A stretch of 64,000 bases of DNA from Solirubrobacterales bacterium (lineage in GTDB: Bacteria > Actinomycetota > Thermoleophilia > Solirubrobacterales > Solirubrobacteraceae). A program made the translations under genes and the position numbers. The notes beneath the pieces were generated by a model that ran no database searches, was not told the DNA's origin, and saw only the letters and a list, made by a program, of their open reading frames with translations. Positions 16,628 to 26,230 of this stretch are shown one piece after another (position 1 is the stretch's first letter; each line of letters opens with the position of its first letter). Location: NCBI GenBank assembly GCA_003132505.1, contig PKXY01000045.1:30569-94568 (forward strand). The letters are read 5' to 3'.

Positions 16628-18048
16628 AGCTTGGCCATCACGTGCTTGATGACCGTGTAGTCCTCCAGCGAGTAGATCGAGAGATCCTTGCCGTAGCCGG
16701 ATTGCTTGAAGCCACCGTGCGGCATCTCGGAGACAAGCGGGATGTGGTCGTTGATCCAGACGCAGCCGAAGCGCAGCGCCTTGGAGACGCGAAGCGCCCG
16801 CTTGACGTCGCGCGTCCAGACCGAGGAAGCCAGACCGTAGGGCGTTCCGTTGGCCCACTTGATCGCCTCCTCCTCGTCGCTGAAGCGCTGCACCGTGATG
16901 ACCGGCCCGAAGATCTCGCGCTGAATCAGCTCGTCGTCCTGCTCCAGCCCGGCGAGCACCGTGGGTTCGAGGAAGAAGCCTGAACCAGCCGGTTCGTTGC
17001 CGCCCGTGACGAGCTCGACGTGCTTGCCGCGCCGCTCGAGCAGACCCTCCACACGCTCGCGCTGGCGCGCCGAGTTGAGCGGCCCGAGCGTCGTGTCCTC
17101 GGCCAAGGTGTCGCCGAGGACGAGCCCTTGGGCCTGTTCGGAGAGTCCAGCGACGACCTCGTCGTAGACCTTGGGACCGGCGAGTACGCGCGTCGCAGCG
17201 GTGCAGTCTTGCCCGGCGTTGTAGTAGCCGGTGCCGGCGATCGTCTCGAGCGCGCTCTCCAGCTCGACGTCGTCGAACACCACGACCGGGGCCTTGCCGC
17301 CAAGCTCGAGGTGGACGCGCTTCAGCGTCGTCGCCGCGCTGGCGGCGATCCGCTTCCCGGTCTCAACCGAACCGGTGAGCGAGACCATGTCGACGTCCGG
17401 ATGGTCGACGAGCGCCTGCCCGGCCGGGTCGCCGTGGCCGCAGACCACGTTGAGGACTCCCGCCGGCAGGAACTCGGCCGCCAGTTCAGCGAGGCGGAGC
17501 GCGGTGATCGGGGTTGTCTCGGCCGGTTTGAGCACGATCGTGTTGCCGGTCGCCAGCGCCGGGCCGATCTTCCAGATCGCCATCAACAACGGGTAGTTCC
17601 AAGGCGCGATCTGACCGATCACGCCCACCGGCTCGCGCCGGACGTAGGACGTGTAGCCCTCGAGATACTCGCCCGCGGCGCGGCCTTCAAGGCAACGAGC
17701 TGCGCTCGCAAAGAACCGCAGGTTGTCTGCCGCGACCGGAATCTCGTCGTTTCGCATCGCCGACAGCGGCTTGCCGGCATTCATCGAGTCATCGCGGGCG
17801 AGCTCGTCGCCGTGCTCCTCGACCGCGGTCGCCAGGCCGAGCAGCGCCTCAGCGCGCTCGGCGGGCGTCGTCTGCGACCAGCCCTCGAACGCGCGGCGCG
17901 CGGCGCCCACCGCGGCATCGATGTCGACGGCACCGGAAAGCGGCGCCTGTGCGATCGTCTCGCCGGTCGCGGGGTTCAGAACCGGCTCGCTCGCGCCGTC
18001 CGCCGGTGCGACGAAGGCGCCATTGATGAAGTTCTCGAGTTCTCGCAA
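16621..18048 (-). CDS. Aldehyde dehydrogenase, aminobutyraldehyde/betaine-aldehyde type
   Basis: 475 aa; [73 protein letters not shown]. Confidence 0.92.
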   Translation of the reverse strand: MRELENFINGAFVAPADGASEPVLNPATGETIAQAPLSGAVDIDAAVGAARRAFEGWSQTTPAERAEALLGLATAVEEHGDELARDDSMNAGKPLSAMRNDEIPVAADNLRFFASAARCLEGRAAGEYLEGYTSYVRREPVGVIGQIAPWNYPLLMAIWKIGPALATGNTIVLKPAETTPITALRLAELAAEFLPAGVLNVVCGHGDPAGQALVDHPDVDMVSLTGSVETGKRIAASAATTLKRVHLELGGKAPVVVFDDVELESALETIAGTGYYNAGQDCTAATRVLAGPKVYDEVVAGLSEQAQGLVLGDTLAEDTTLGPLNSARQRERVEGLLERRGKHVELVTGGNEPAGSGFFLEPTVLAGLEQDDELIQREIFGPVITVQRFSDEEEAIKWANGTPYGLASSVWTRDVKRALRVSKALRFGCVWINDHIPLVSEMPHGGFKQSGYGKDLSIYSLEDYTVIKHVMAKLD

Positions 18049-18062
18049 CGTCCCTCCCTTGA

Positions 18063-19184
18063 TTAGGCGGCGCCGAGCGCCGCCTCGATAGGCACCGGCT
18101 CCTCGCCGATGCTGCGAGCAACCGCCGCGTGCGTTGCCACGCCGCCGGCGACGTTGACACCTCGGCGGAGCCCCGGATCGACGGCCACCGCCCCAGCGAC
18201 GCCGCGGTCGGCGAGCGCCAGCACGTACGGCAGCGTCGCGTTCGCGAGCGCGTGCGTGGCGGTCACCGGCACCGCCCCGGGCATGTTCGTGACGCAGTAG
18301 TGCGTGATTCCGTCGACCTCGAACGTCGGCTCGTGATGGGTGGTCGGTCGCGACGTCTCGAAGCAGCCGCCCTGGTCGATCGCAACATCGACCAGAACGG
18401 TGCCGGGCCGCATCATCGCGAGCTGGCTGCGACGGATCACGTACGGAGCGCGGTCACCGACGACGAGCACCGCTCCGATCACCAGGTCGACTCGCGGCAG
18501 CATCTCCTCGATCGCGAGCGTCGAGGAGTGGACGGTCGAGCAGCGACCGCCGAGCGCCACCTCAAGCTCGCGCAGGCGGTCGATCGAGATGTCGAAGATG
18601 AAGACGTCGGCACCGAGACCGATAGCGACGGCGGCGGCGTGCTGGCCAACATTGCCGCCGCCGATGATCATCACGTTCGCGGCGGCGACCCCGGGGACGC
18701 CGCCGAGCAGCACGCCGCGGCCGCCGAGCGGCTTCTCGAGCATGAAGGCGCCGGCTTGCGTCGCGAGCCGGCCCGCGATCTCCGACATCGGCGCGAGCAG
18801 CGGCAACCGTCCGTGGCGATCCTCGACCGTCTCGTAGGCGATGCACGTGGCGCCCGACGCGCAGAGCGCACGCGTGAGCTCGGGCGCCGGCGCGAGGTGC
18901 AGGTAGGTGAACAGGATCTGTCCCGGACGCAGGCGCGCAACCTCGAAGTCGAGCGGCTCCTTGACCTTGACCACCATGTCGGCGTCCGCGAAGAGCGACT
19001 GCGCGTCTGCGACGATTGCTGCGCCCTGGCCCGTGAACTGCTCGTCGGAGAAGCCGCTCGCGAGGCCGGCGCCGGCCTCGACCAGCACCTCGTGATCGTG
19101 CTCGCACAGCTCGCGCACGCCGGCCGGCGTGATCGATATGCGGTACTCGTCAGCCTTCGTCTCGCGCGGGACGCCGACCTTCAT
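18063..19184 (-). CDS. ald: Alanine dehydrogenase
   Basis: [99 protein letters not shown]. Confidence 0.96.
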   Translation of the reverse strand: MKVGVPRETKADEYRISITPAGVRELCEHDHEVLVEAGAGLASGFSDEQFTGQGAAIVADAQSLFADADMVVKVKEPLDFEVARLRPGQILFTYLHLAPAPELTRALCASGATCIAYETVEDRHGRLPLLAPMSEIAGRLATQAGAFMLEKPLGGRGVLLGGVPGVAAANVMIIGGGNVGQHAAAVAIGLGADVFIFDISIDRLRELEVALGGRCSTVHSSTLAIEEMLPRVDLVIGAVLVVGDRAPYVIRRSQLAMMRPGTVLVDVAIDQGGCFETSRPTTHHEPTFEVDGITHYCVTNMPGAVPVTATHALANATLPYVLALADRGVAGAVAVDPGLRRGVNVAGGVATHAAVARSIGEEPVPIEAALGAA

Positions 19185-20290
19185 GCTGCGAGCTCTTCAA
19201 CCTGGACGCTGATCTCACAGCTGCGCGTCGCAACCTCGGCGAAGAGATCCTCTGGAGCGATGCAGCGCTCCGGGAATTGGGCGCCGATTGCATCGATCCG
19301 CCCGCGCGCCAGGAGCCGCACCGCAGCCACCGCGGGGGCCGCAGTCGAGACGACCGAGCCACCGAGACGAAACGGCACATGAGGGTTCGTGACGCTTCGA
19401 ACACGAACCGCTCGGCCGCCGCCGCGCGCCTCGATCAAATGTATGGAGACCGTTTCATCTGATGGTGGCGCGGCCTCGCGCTGCGCGCGGGCGATGTCCT
19501 CCAGGCCCCCCTGGGCGAGCTCGCGCAGGCGCTTCTCGATGGTCGGCGATAGCGACAGACGGAAGGAGCACTCGGCGCAGTCGAAGCTCTTACCGAAGCT
19601 GACGAGCTCGGAGTGGAGCGTGTAGATCGTTTCGGCGCTGCCGATCGGGTCGCCAAAATCGACCGTGCCGCCACTGGTGAGCGGTTTGATCTCAGTCGGC
19701 CTGCCGTCGCGGAGCACGACGGGCTTGAGCGTCACCTCGTCGATCAGCGTCTGGACCGCGTAGGGCGGGCTGAAGGATCCCGGCGGGTTGAAGTCGCGGC
19801 CGCCGGCGACGATGTCGATCGAGTCGACGGCACCGAGCTCCGCGACGGCGCGGGCCGCCATCAGGTTCGTCTTGCCGGGGCTCGAGCCCATGCCGAGCAG
19901 GGCAAGCCGCCCCGCGTGCTCGAAGCGATCATTCAGCTCGAGCTGCTCCATCGTGACGTGGTAGAGACCGCCGAGGTCGATGTAGTCGCAGCTGGCCGCA
20001 AGACAGGCCTCCATCGCGTCGAGGTTCACGCGGTATGACGCGGTGTTGATCAGTACATCGTGTCCCGCAAGCTGCTCCGCGAGCCCGGCGCGCGCATCGG
20101 CCGCCCGCGCGGCGGCCTTCTCGCCGCCGTGCGCAGTCGCGGCAGCTGCCGCGCGCTCGCCGTCGAGATCCAGCGCGAGCACGCTCACAACCTCGTCGGA
20201 GGCCGCAAGGTCCTCGAGGATCGCAGGCGCGATCGTGCCCGCTGCGCCCAGGACGACGACGCGCAACTGCCCTTTGCCGTTCGCGCTCAC
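19181..20290 (-). CDS. Saccharopine dehydrogenase-family protein
   Basis: Rossmann motif VVVLGAAGTIAPAILEDLA; ACLAASCDYIDLGG, ALLGMGSSPGKTNLMAARAV; ATGA overlap with ald. Confidence 0.85.
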   Translation of the reverse strand: MSANGKGQLRVVVLGAAGTIAPAILEDLAASDEVVSVLALDLDGERAAAAATAHGGEKAAARAADARAGLAEQLAGHDVLINTASYRVNLDAMEACLAASCDYIDLGGLYHVTMEQLELNDRFEHAGRLALLGMGSSPGKTNLMAARAVAELGAVDSIDIVAGGRDFNPPGSFSPPYAVQTLIDEVTLKPVVLRDGRPTEIKPLTSGGTVDFGDPIGSAETIYTLHSELVSFGKSFDCAECSFRLSLSPTIEKRLRELAQGGLEDIARAQREAAPPSDETVSIHLIEARGGGRAVRVRSVTNPHVPFRLGGSVVSTAAPAVAAVRLLARGRIDAIGAQFPERCIAPEDLFAEVATRSCEISVQVEELAA

Positions 20291-20300
20291 TGCGGGCCGC

Positions 20301-21680
20301 TCAGGCGATGCGCTCGCTCGCGGCGGTGAGCACCGTACGCAGCACGTGTCCGACCTCCTCGAACTGTTCGCTGTCGGCGATCAGCGGCAGCGCGAGTTGA
20401 ATCACCGGGTCACCGCGATCATCGGCGCGGCAGATCAGACCGTTGCGGTACAGCTCGCCGGAGAGAAAGCCGCGCAGCAGGTCCTCGGACTCGTCGTCGT
20501 TGAACGTCTCCTTGGTTGTCTGGTCCTTGACGAGCTCTACAGCCTGGAAGAAGCCGGCGCCGCGAACATCGCCGACGATCGGGATGTCCCGCAGATCCTC
20601 AAGCATCGCGCGGAACTCGCCCTCCTTGTCGCGGACGTGCGCGCAGAGGTCCTCGCGCTCGAAGATGTCGAGGTTCGCCATGGCGACCGCAGCCGCCACC
20701 GGGTGACCACCGAAGGTGAAGCCGTGCGCGAAGCTGCGCGTTCCCTGTAGGAACGGTTCGGCAAGGCGATCGGAGACGATCATCGCCCCCATCGGGACGT
20801 TGGCCGACGTCAGTCCCTTCGCAGTCGTGATGATGTCCGGGATGTAGCCGAAGCGCTCGGAACCGAAGTAGTAGCCGAGCCGGCCCCAGGAGCAGATCAC
20901 CTCATCGGAGATCAGCAGCACGTTGTTGGCGTCGCAGATCTCCCGCACCCGCTGGAAATAGCCCTCCTGCGGCACCAGGCAGCCGCCGCCGTTCTGGACC
21001 GGCTCGAGGATCACGGCGGCGACCGTGTCCGGGCCCTCGAACTCGATCCGCTCGGCAATCGCCTCAGCGGCCCACAGCGGGTCGCGGTCCGCGGGCCAAC
21101 GGTAGCTGTTCGTGTTCGGCACGTGGCAGCCGCCGGGCGTGAGCGGCTCGAACTGCTCGCGAATCGAGGTGATCCCGGTCGCTGACAGCGCCCCGAGCGA
21201 GGTGCCGTGATAGGCGATCTCGCGCGCGATCACCTTCGTCTTCTGGGCGTAGCCCGTGAGGCGGTGGTAGTTGCGCGCGAGCTTCAGGGCGCTCTCAACC
21301 GCCTCCGAGCCGCCGGAGGTAAAGAAGACGCGGTTCAGGTCCGCCGGGGCAAGCGAGGCGATCCGTGTCGCGAGCTCGATCGCGCGCGGGTGCGCGTAGC
21401 TCCAAGTCGTGTAGAAGTCGAGCTCGCGGATCTGTGCCGCCGCCGCCTCGGCCAGCTCCGGCCTGCCATGTCCAGCGTTGACGCAGAACAGCGCGGCGAG
21501 GCCGTCGAGGTAGCGTTTGCCATCCGCGTCATAGACGTAGCAACCCTCTCCCGCGACGATGATCGGCAGCGGCGCGTGCGGGTCGCTGCCAAGCCGCGAG
21601 AAGTGCATCCAGAGGTGCCGGCGAGCAAGCTCGGACAGCTCAATGGTCGAGTACTCGTGGGTGGCGGTGATGGACACGAC
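20301..21680 (-). CDS. Class III (omega-amino acid/polyamine type) aminotransferase
   Basis: LDGLAALFCVNAGHGRPELAEA, FFTSGGSEAVESALKLARNYH, LLISDEVICSWGRLG, DIITTAKGLTSANVPMGAMI; start near the VVSITATHEYSTIEL segment, exact codon uncertain. Confidence 0.92.
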   Translation of the reverse strand, partial: VVSITATHEYSTIELSELARRHLWMHFSRLGSDPHAPLPIIVAGEGCYVYDADGKRYLDGLAALFCVNAGHGRPELAEAAAAQIRELDFYTTWSYAHPRAIELATRIASLAPADLNRVFFTSGGSEAVESALKLARNYHRLTGYAQKTKVIAREIAYHGTSLGALSATGITSIREQFEPLTPGGCHVPNTNSYRWPADRDPLWAAEAIAERIEFEGPDTVAAVILEPVQNGGGCLVPQEGYFQRVREICDANNVLLISDEVICSWGRLGYYFGSERFGYIPDIITTAKGLTSANVPMGAMIVSDRLAEPFLQGTRSFAHGFTFGGHPVAAAVAMANLDIFEREDLCAHVRDKEGEFRAMLEDLRDIPIVGDVRGAGFFQAVELVKDQTTKETFNDDESEDLLRGFLSGELYRNGLICRADDRGDPVIQLALPLIADSEQFEEVGHVLRTVLTAASERIA

Positions 21681-21781
21681 GCTCTGCCTCCGATGCCGGT
21701 TGCCTAGCTCACACGCTAACACCACCGCGGGGAGCGCATCACGACACCGCGGTTTGCGATTCAATACGCGCCTTCCCAGGG

Positions 21782-23380
21782 GTGTGGGCAAGGTCGACTA
21801 GGGAGGCAGCCGTGGAGAGCGCAGCCGTTCCGGTAAGTCCAGACACACCGAAGCGCTCGAGCGCCCCTGGTGAGAAGGGCCTCAAGACCAACGCGATCGG
21901 CTATGCGTCGAACGTCGTGGTCGCCGTCGCCTCGACTGCGCCGGCATACAGCATCGCCGTGACGCTCGGCTTCATCGTCGCCGTCGGCGGCCTCGGTGTT
22001 CACGCGCCGGCGATCATGATCGTCTCGTTCATTCCGATTCTGTTCGTGTCGCTCGGCTATCGCTGGTTCAACCTCCACGACCCGGACGCCGGTACGACCT
22101 TCGCCTGGCTGACGCGCGCAATGGGTCCACAGCTCGGCTGGATCAACGGCTGGGCGATCTTCCTCGCCGACGTGCTCGTGATGGCTTCGCTGGCTGCGAT
22201 CGCGGGGTCCTACACGTTTCTTCTCGTCGGCTGGACGGCTGCCGCCCACTCGACGTTCGCGCTGATCGTCGCGTCGGTCATTTGGATCGCTCTGATGACC
22301 TGGATCTGCTGGCGAGGGATCGAGCTCTCGGCGCGTATCCAGCAATTCCTACTGACCTTCGAGGTAGTGATCCTGGCGATCTTCGCGATCGTCGCACTGG
22401 TCGATGTCTATTCCGGGCACGCTCTCACAGGTGCGGGGGTCCACCCCCTCCACCCCGAGCTGTCTTGGTTCAACCCGTTCGCGCTCAGCTGGGGCGCGCT
22501 CGCTGACGGCGTGCTGCTGGGTATCTTCGTGTACTGGGGTTGGGACTCCGGCGTCGCGATCAACGAGGAGTCGGAGAACCCCGCCGAGGGACCCGGCCGT
22601 GCGGCAGTCGTGTCGACGCTGCTGCTGCTGCTGATCTACGTGCTCGTCACCACCGGCGCCCAGTCGGTCGGTGGACTCGACTTCCTCAAAAGCAACTCGG
22701 CCGACATTCTCAGTCCGCTCGGCAACGTGGTGTTCGGCCATGGCATTCTGCAGAAACTGCTGCTCTTCTCCGTGCTGACGTCAGCTTCGGCTTCGACGCA
22801 GACGACGATCCTGCCGACCGCGCGGACCACACTCTCGATGGCCGCTTGGGGAGCGATCCCGAAGATATTCGGCCACACCCACCCGAAGTTCCAGACGCCC
22901 GACGTCTCGACGCTCGCGATGGGCGCGATCTCGACGGTCTGGACGGTCGGCGTAATAGCCTTGAACCCAGGCAAGAACGGGAGCCCGGGCAACGTGCTCC
23001 TGGACTCGATCACCGCGGTCGGCTTCGCGATCTGCTTCTACTACGGCTTCACCGGGTTCGCCTGCGCGGTCTATTACCGAAGGGAGCTGCTCGTCAACGC
23101 GCGCCGCTTCTTCCTCGTCGGCGTGCTCCCGATGATAGGCGGGCTCTTGATGTTCGCCGTCTTCTACAAGGCCTACGTCTCCTACAGCGTCGCGGGCGCC
23201 AACTACTCGCCACCGTTCGACGGCTTCCAGGTGCCGATCGTCATCGGCATCGGTGGGCTGCTGCTCGGCGTCGTCCTGATGTTCATCGCGTGGCCGTTGC
23301 AGCGCGAGTACTTCAAGCGCCGGCCCGAGACGGCCGACCCGGCAGTCCTCGAAGCGCACTTCGCACACAAGAAGACATGA
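21782..23380 (+). CDS. APC-family amino acid/polyamine permease
   Basis: 532 aa membrane protein; TNAIGYASNVVVAVASTAPAYSIAVTLGFIV, ESENPAEGPGRAAVVST; exact start uncertain. Confidence 0.88.
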   Translation: MWARSTREAAVESAAVPVSPDTPKRSSAPGEKGLKTNAIGYASNVVVAVASTAPAYSIAVTLGFIVAVGGLGVHAPAIMIVSFIPILFVSLGYRWFNLHDPDAGTTFAWLTRAMGPQLGWINGWAIFLADVLVMASLAAIAGSYTFLLVGWTAAAHSTFALIVASVIWIALMTWICWRGIELSARIQQFLLTFEVVILAIFAIVALVDVYSGHALTGAGVHPLHPELSWFNPFALSWGALADGVLLGIFVYWGWDSGVAINEESENPAEGPGRAAVVSTLLLLLIYVLVTTGAQSVGGLDFLKSNSADILSPLGNVVFGHGILQKLLLFSVLTSASASTQTTILPTARTTLSMAAWGAIPKIFGHTHPKFQTPDVSTLAMGAISTVWTVGVIALNPGKNGSPGNVLLDSITAVGFAICFYYGFTGFACAVYYRRELLVNARRFFLVGVLPMIGGLLMFAVFYKAYVSYSVAGANYSPPFDGFQVPIVIGIGGLLLGVVLMFIAWPLQREYFKRRPETADPAVLEAHFAHKKT

Positions 23381-23835
23381 CCGACTTCGGGATCGCCCGC
23401 GTGAGCGCGCGCGACATCGACGAGGTGATGCCGCTGCTGCGGGGCTACTGCGAGTTCTACGAGGCGGCGCCCAGCGAAGCCGCGCTGCGCGGTGTCTGCG
23501 AGGCGCTGCTGGAGGCGCCGGATACTGCCGGCATCCAGCTGCTCGCGCGCCTCGGCGACGGTACCGCGGTCGGGCTTGCAACGCTGCTTTGGACCTTCTC
23601 TACGCTCAATGCCGGGCCGATCGGTCTGATGAACGACCTCTACGTCGCCCCCGCCGCGCGCGGCGGCGGGATCGGCGCGACACTGATCGAGGCCTGCGCC
23701 GGCGAGTGCGTGCACCACGGCGCAGTCGCGCTGGAGTGGTACACAGCGCCGACGAACAAGCGGGCGCAGGCCGTCTACGATCGCACTGGCGCTAGCCGCG
23801 AGGAGTGGATCAACTACTCGCTGCCGGTGTCCTGA
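23377..23835 (+). CDS. GNAT-family N-acetyltransferase
   Basis: DLYVAPAARGGGIGATLIEACAGECVHHGAVALEWYTAPTNKRAQAVYDRTGA; ATGA overlap with the permease. Confidence 0.9.
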   Translation: MTDFGIARVSARDIDEVMPLLRGYCEFYEAAPSEAALRGVCEALLEAPDTAGIQLLARLGDGTAVGLATLLWTFSTLNAGPIGLMNDLYVAPAARGGGIGATLIEACAGECVHHGAVALEWYTAPTNKRAQAVYDRTGASREEWINYSLPVS

Positions 23836-24277
23836 GGGGCTCGCCGCCGATCCGCTTCCACAGTGCGGCCAGCGCGACCTGCTCGTCGGCGTCGATATGC
23901 GCGAGGAAGCGGCGCCGCACGTCGCCGCGGTGCGTCTCGCGCGCGCGATCCAGAAGCTCGCGGCCGGTGGGCGTGAGCACGAGCTCAAATCCGCGGCCGT
24001 CGCTGCGCAAGCGCTCACGCGCGACCAGCCCTTCCGCGCACAAGCGGTCGGCAAGCCGCGTGAAGCCGCCCGAGCTCATCAGAACCGCTTCGGCAAGCTC
24101 ACTCATCCGCAGCCGGCGACCCGGAGACTCGTCGAGCAGCACGAGCACGTCGTAGGCGCCGAGCGAGATCCCATGCCCGCGTTCGAGGCCAGCCTCGAGC
24201 TCGCGCCAGAGGAGCGCGTGGGTACGGGTGAAGCCACGCCAGGCGGCGAGCTCGCGCGCGTTCAGCTGGTCGTTCAT
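23810..24277 (-). CDS. MarR-family transcriptional regulator
   Basis: GISLGAYDVLVLLDESPGRRLRMSELAEAVLMSSGGFTRLADRLCAEGLVAR...DGRGFELVLTPTGREL. Confidence 0.92.
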   Translation of the reverse strand: MNDQLNARELAAWRGFTRTHALLWRELEAGLERGHGISLGAYDVLVLLDESPGRRLRMSELAEAVLMSSGGFTRLADRLCAEGLVARERLRSDGRGFELVLTPTGRELLDRARETHRGDVRRRFLAHIDADEQVALAALWKRIGGEPLRTPAASS

Positions 24278-24289
24278 CAGTAAGGCTTA

Positions 24290-24307
24290 GTTGCCTGCGC
24301 AGGCAAC
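24290..24307. promoter_or_regulatory. 18-nt perfect palindrome, probable MarR operator
   Basis: GTTGCCTGCGCAGGCAAC, 12 nt upstream of the marR start. Confidence 0.75.
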
Positions 24308-24326
24308 CAGCCGCGCCTCGCAGCGG

Positions 24327-24800
24327 CTAGGCGACTGACAGCACGGTCAGCTCGCGCGTGCCACGCGGCAGCGAGACCGCTGCGACGTCGCCCGCCCGGC
24401 GCCCCAGCAGTGCCTTGGCGACGGGCGATTCGATCGAGATCTGCCCAGCGCTCGGGGACGCCGAGCGCGAACTGACGAGCTCGAAGCGTTGCTCGCGCCC
24501 CTGCTCGTCGCGAACGATCACGACCGAGCCGAACGCGACGGCTCCGTTGGGACCGCCGTCCTCGGCCACCTCGACCACCTGGGCTCGCGCGAGGCGATCG
24601 CGCAGCATCGCGATCCGTGTCTCGAGATGCGCCTGCTCGTTCTTGGCGTCGTGGTACTCGCTGTTTTCCTTCAGGTCGCCCCACTCGCGGGCGGTCTTGA
24701 TCCTCGAGGCAATGTCGCGCCGACCCTCGCCCTCGAGCTGCGCCAGCTCCGCTTGCAGCGCCTCGAGGTCGGCAGCCGTCATCAGCGTGGCGTCGTCCAT
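24327..24800 (-). CDS. GreA/GreB-family transcription elongation factor
   Basis: LEALQAELAQLEGEGRRDIASRIKTAREWGDLKENSEYHDAKNEQAHLETRIAMLRDRL; SPVAKALLGRRAGDVAAVSLP. Confidence 0.95.
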   Translation of the reverse strand: MDDATLMTAADLEALQAELAQLEGEGRRDIASRIKTAREWGDLKENSEYHDAKNEQAHLETRIAMLRDRLARAQVVEVAEDGGPNGAVAFGSVVIVRDEQGREQRFELVSSRSASPSAGQISIESPVAKALLGRRAGDVAAVSLPRGTRELTVLSVA

Positions 24801-25000
24801 ACCTGCAGAGTAGTGATACGACTCGCGCGTCACGCGACGATGCAGGTGGAGGGAGCCTCCACACACGAGCGATGACAGTACGCCCCGCCTGCTCATCGAC
24901 GGCAGGGAGCGGATCGCACTCCGGCGCAGGAGCTTGCCGAGCTCGGCGTCGCTCTGCCTGTTGACGCGGCCTCCTGAAGCAGGCGGCTAGCCGACGGGGG

Positions 25001-25876
25001 CTAGTAACCGAACGGGTGCCGCTTGACGAAGCCGGCGTTGTCAGGACGCAGCGGACGCCAGCGCGGACCCTGGAGCCCCGCCGGGTCGTTGGCCGGGCTG
25101 GTGTCGAGGCGCAGGCCAGCGACGTCGAGATAGGCGTGGCCGGCATTCGTAAGGATCGTCATCCACTGGCCCTGACCGTGGGCGCCCCAGCTCATGAATT
25201 GCCCGGAGTCCAGCGGAGCTTTCAGCATGCCGCCGCCATGCAAGGCATAGGAGACGGTCCCTGAGCAGTCGTAGCCCCAGGACTGGAAGGACTTGTGACC
25301 ACCGCCGTAGACGTAGGGGCGCCCGATGATCCTATCGGCAGCCCAGATCACTTCCTGGACGACGATCGGGGCGTTCTCCGGCGCCGCGGCGAAACCGAGC
25401 CCATTGACCTTGACCTCCTCGGCGGTGCTCCCGGGAACCTCCAGCTGAGGCAGGCCAGTGGAGAGGCTGCTTTCAGCTGCTGCGGTCGTGCCACCAGCGA
25501 CGTCCGTCGAGCTCGTGGCAGCGTCACTCCCCGCGTCGTAGGGCACGAGGCCACCGGCCGTGACCTCAAAGATAGGGCCGCTGTAGACGGCGGTCGCGCT
25601 CTCGTGCTTGCCAAGCACGATCGGCGCAAGATCGGCGAGCGGCGCCGTCGGGTTGATCGAACCGCTACTTCCGGTCGAACCGCTGATTCCGGTCGAACCG
25701 CTGATTCCGGTCGAACCGCTGATTCCGGTCAACCCCGTCGTCCCACCTGTGGCCGTCGATACCGGAGCCACGGCACCGCCGGCGTCCTTGGCCTTGGCCT
25801 TCGCCCCTGCGGTGGCGGCAAAACCTCCGAGCAGGAGGATCGTCGTCGCAATGGCGCAGATGGGGCGTTGCCGCAC
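25001..25876 (-). CDS. Secreted NlpC/P60-like cell-wall hydrolase (GTG start)
   Basis: Signal peptide, GISGST repeat linker, catalytic-like GRPYVYGGGHKSFQSWGYDCSGTVSYALHGGG and downstream GHAYLDV. Confidence 0.8.
   Translation of the reverse strand: MRQRPICAIATTILLLGGFAATAGAKAKAKDAGGAVAPVSTATGGTTGLTGISGSTGISGSTGISGSTGSSGSINPTAPLADLAPIVLGKHESATAVYSGPIFEVTAGGLVPYDAGSDAATSSTDVAGGTTAAAESSLSTGLPQLEVPGSTAEEVKVNGLGFAAAPENAPIVVQEVIWAADRIIGRPYVYGGGHKSFQSWGYDCSGTVSYALHGGGMLKAPLDSGQFMSWGAHGQGQWMTILTNAGHAYLDVAGLRLDTSPANDPAGLQGPRWRPLRPDNAGFVKRHPFGY
25665..25735. repeat. Short 18-nt tandem repeat encoding (GISGST)n
   Basis: Repeated CCGGTCGAACCGCTGATT units on the plus strand within the NlpC/P60-like gene. 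Confidence 0.85.
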
Positions 25877-25892
25877 AGCTACCTCTCTCTAA

Positions 25893-26027
25893 GGCCTGCG
25901 GAGTTAGCTGACGGGCTAGCGCTGAAAGAGCCGCGCTTCCCACAGCTTTACTGTGGGATTCGCCCCAACCACCTGGTTTCCCCGCTCCTCGGCCATCTCG
26001 CCGAGGATTCGGCATTTCCGCGCCAGC
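25893..26027 (-). ncRNA. ydaO/yuaA-type (c-di-AMP) riboswitch
   Basis: Minus strand reads GCGGAAAUGCCGAAUCCUCGGCGAGAUGGCCGAGGAGCGGGGAAACCAGGUGGUUGGGGCGAAUCCCACAG...CUGUGGG...CCCGUCAGCUAACUCCGCAGGCC, with conserved GGGGAAACCA, UUGGGGCGAAUCC, CCGUCAGCUAAC and a GCGGA/UCCGC closing stem; ends about 17 nt before the GTG start. Confidence 0.88.
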
Positions 26028-26035
26028 CTACCATG

Positions 26036-26053
26036 CTGCACGGATCCGTGCAG
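26036..26053. promoter_or_regulatory. 18-nt perfect palindrome upstream of the riboswitch
   Basis: CTGCACGGATCCGTGCAG. Confidence 0.5.
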
Positions 26054-26230
26054 ACAATCGGTTTCGGGCCGTCTCGGCCCCTTTTCAGGCCATCCGCAAG
26101 GCCTCGACGGCGTCGACGACAGGCCTTCGCTCCCAGCTTCCTCTCAGCTTCGTCCAAGGCTAGCCGCAGCTGAGGGCCAGAGAATCGGCCCACCAAGCAA
26201 GCGCCGCGGTACGCGGGATTGGAGCGATCA

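Noticed and set aside
17020-18066. 348-aa plus-strand ORF antisense to aldehyde dehydrogenase
   Set aside because: Antisense shadow; aldehyde DH motifs are unambiguous on the minus strand
18129-19382. 417-aa plus-strand ORF antisense to alanine dehydrogenase
   Set aside because: Antisense shadow with biased composition
24840-25000. Possible protein fragment (TPAQELAELGVALPVDAAS*) on the plus strand upstream of the NlpC/P60-like gene end
   Set aside because: Too short and no family recognised; could be chance in GC-rich sequence
25665-25735. 18-nt repeats considered as a CRISPR or iteron array
   Set aside because: In-frame coding repeats (GISGST) with no spacers
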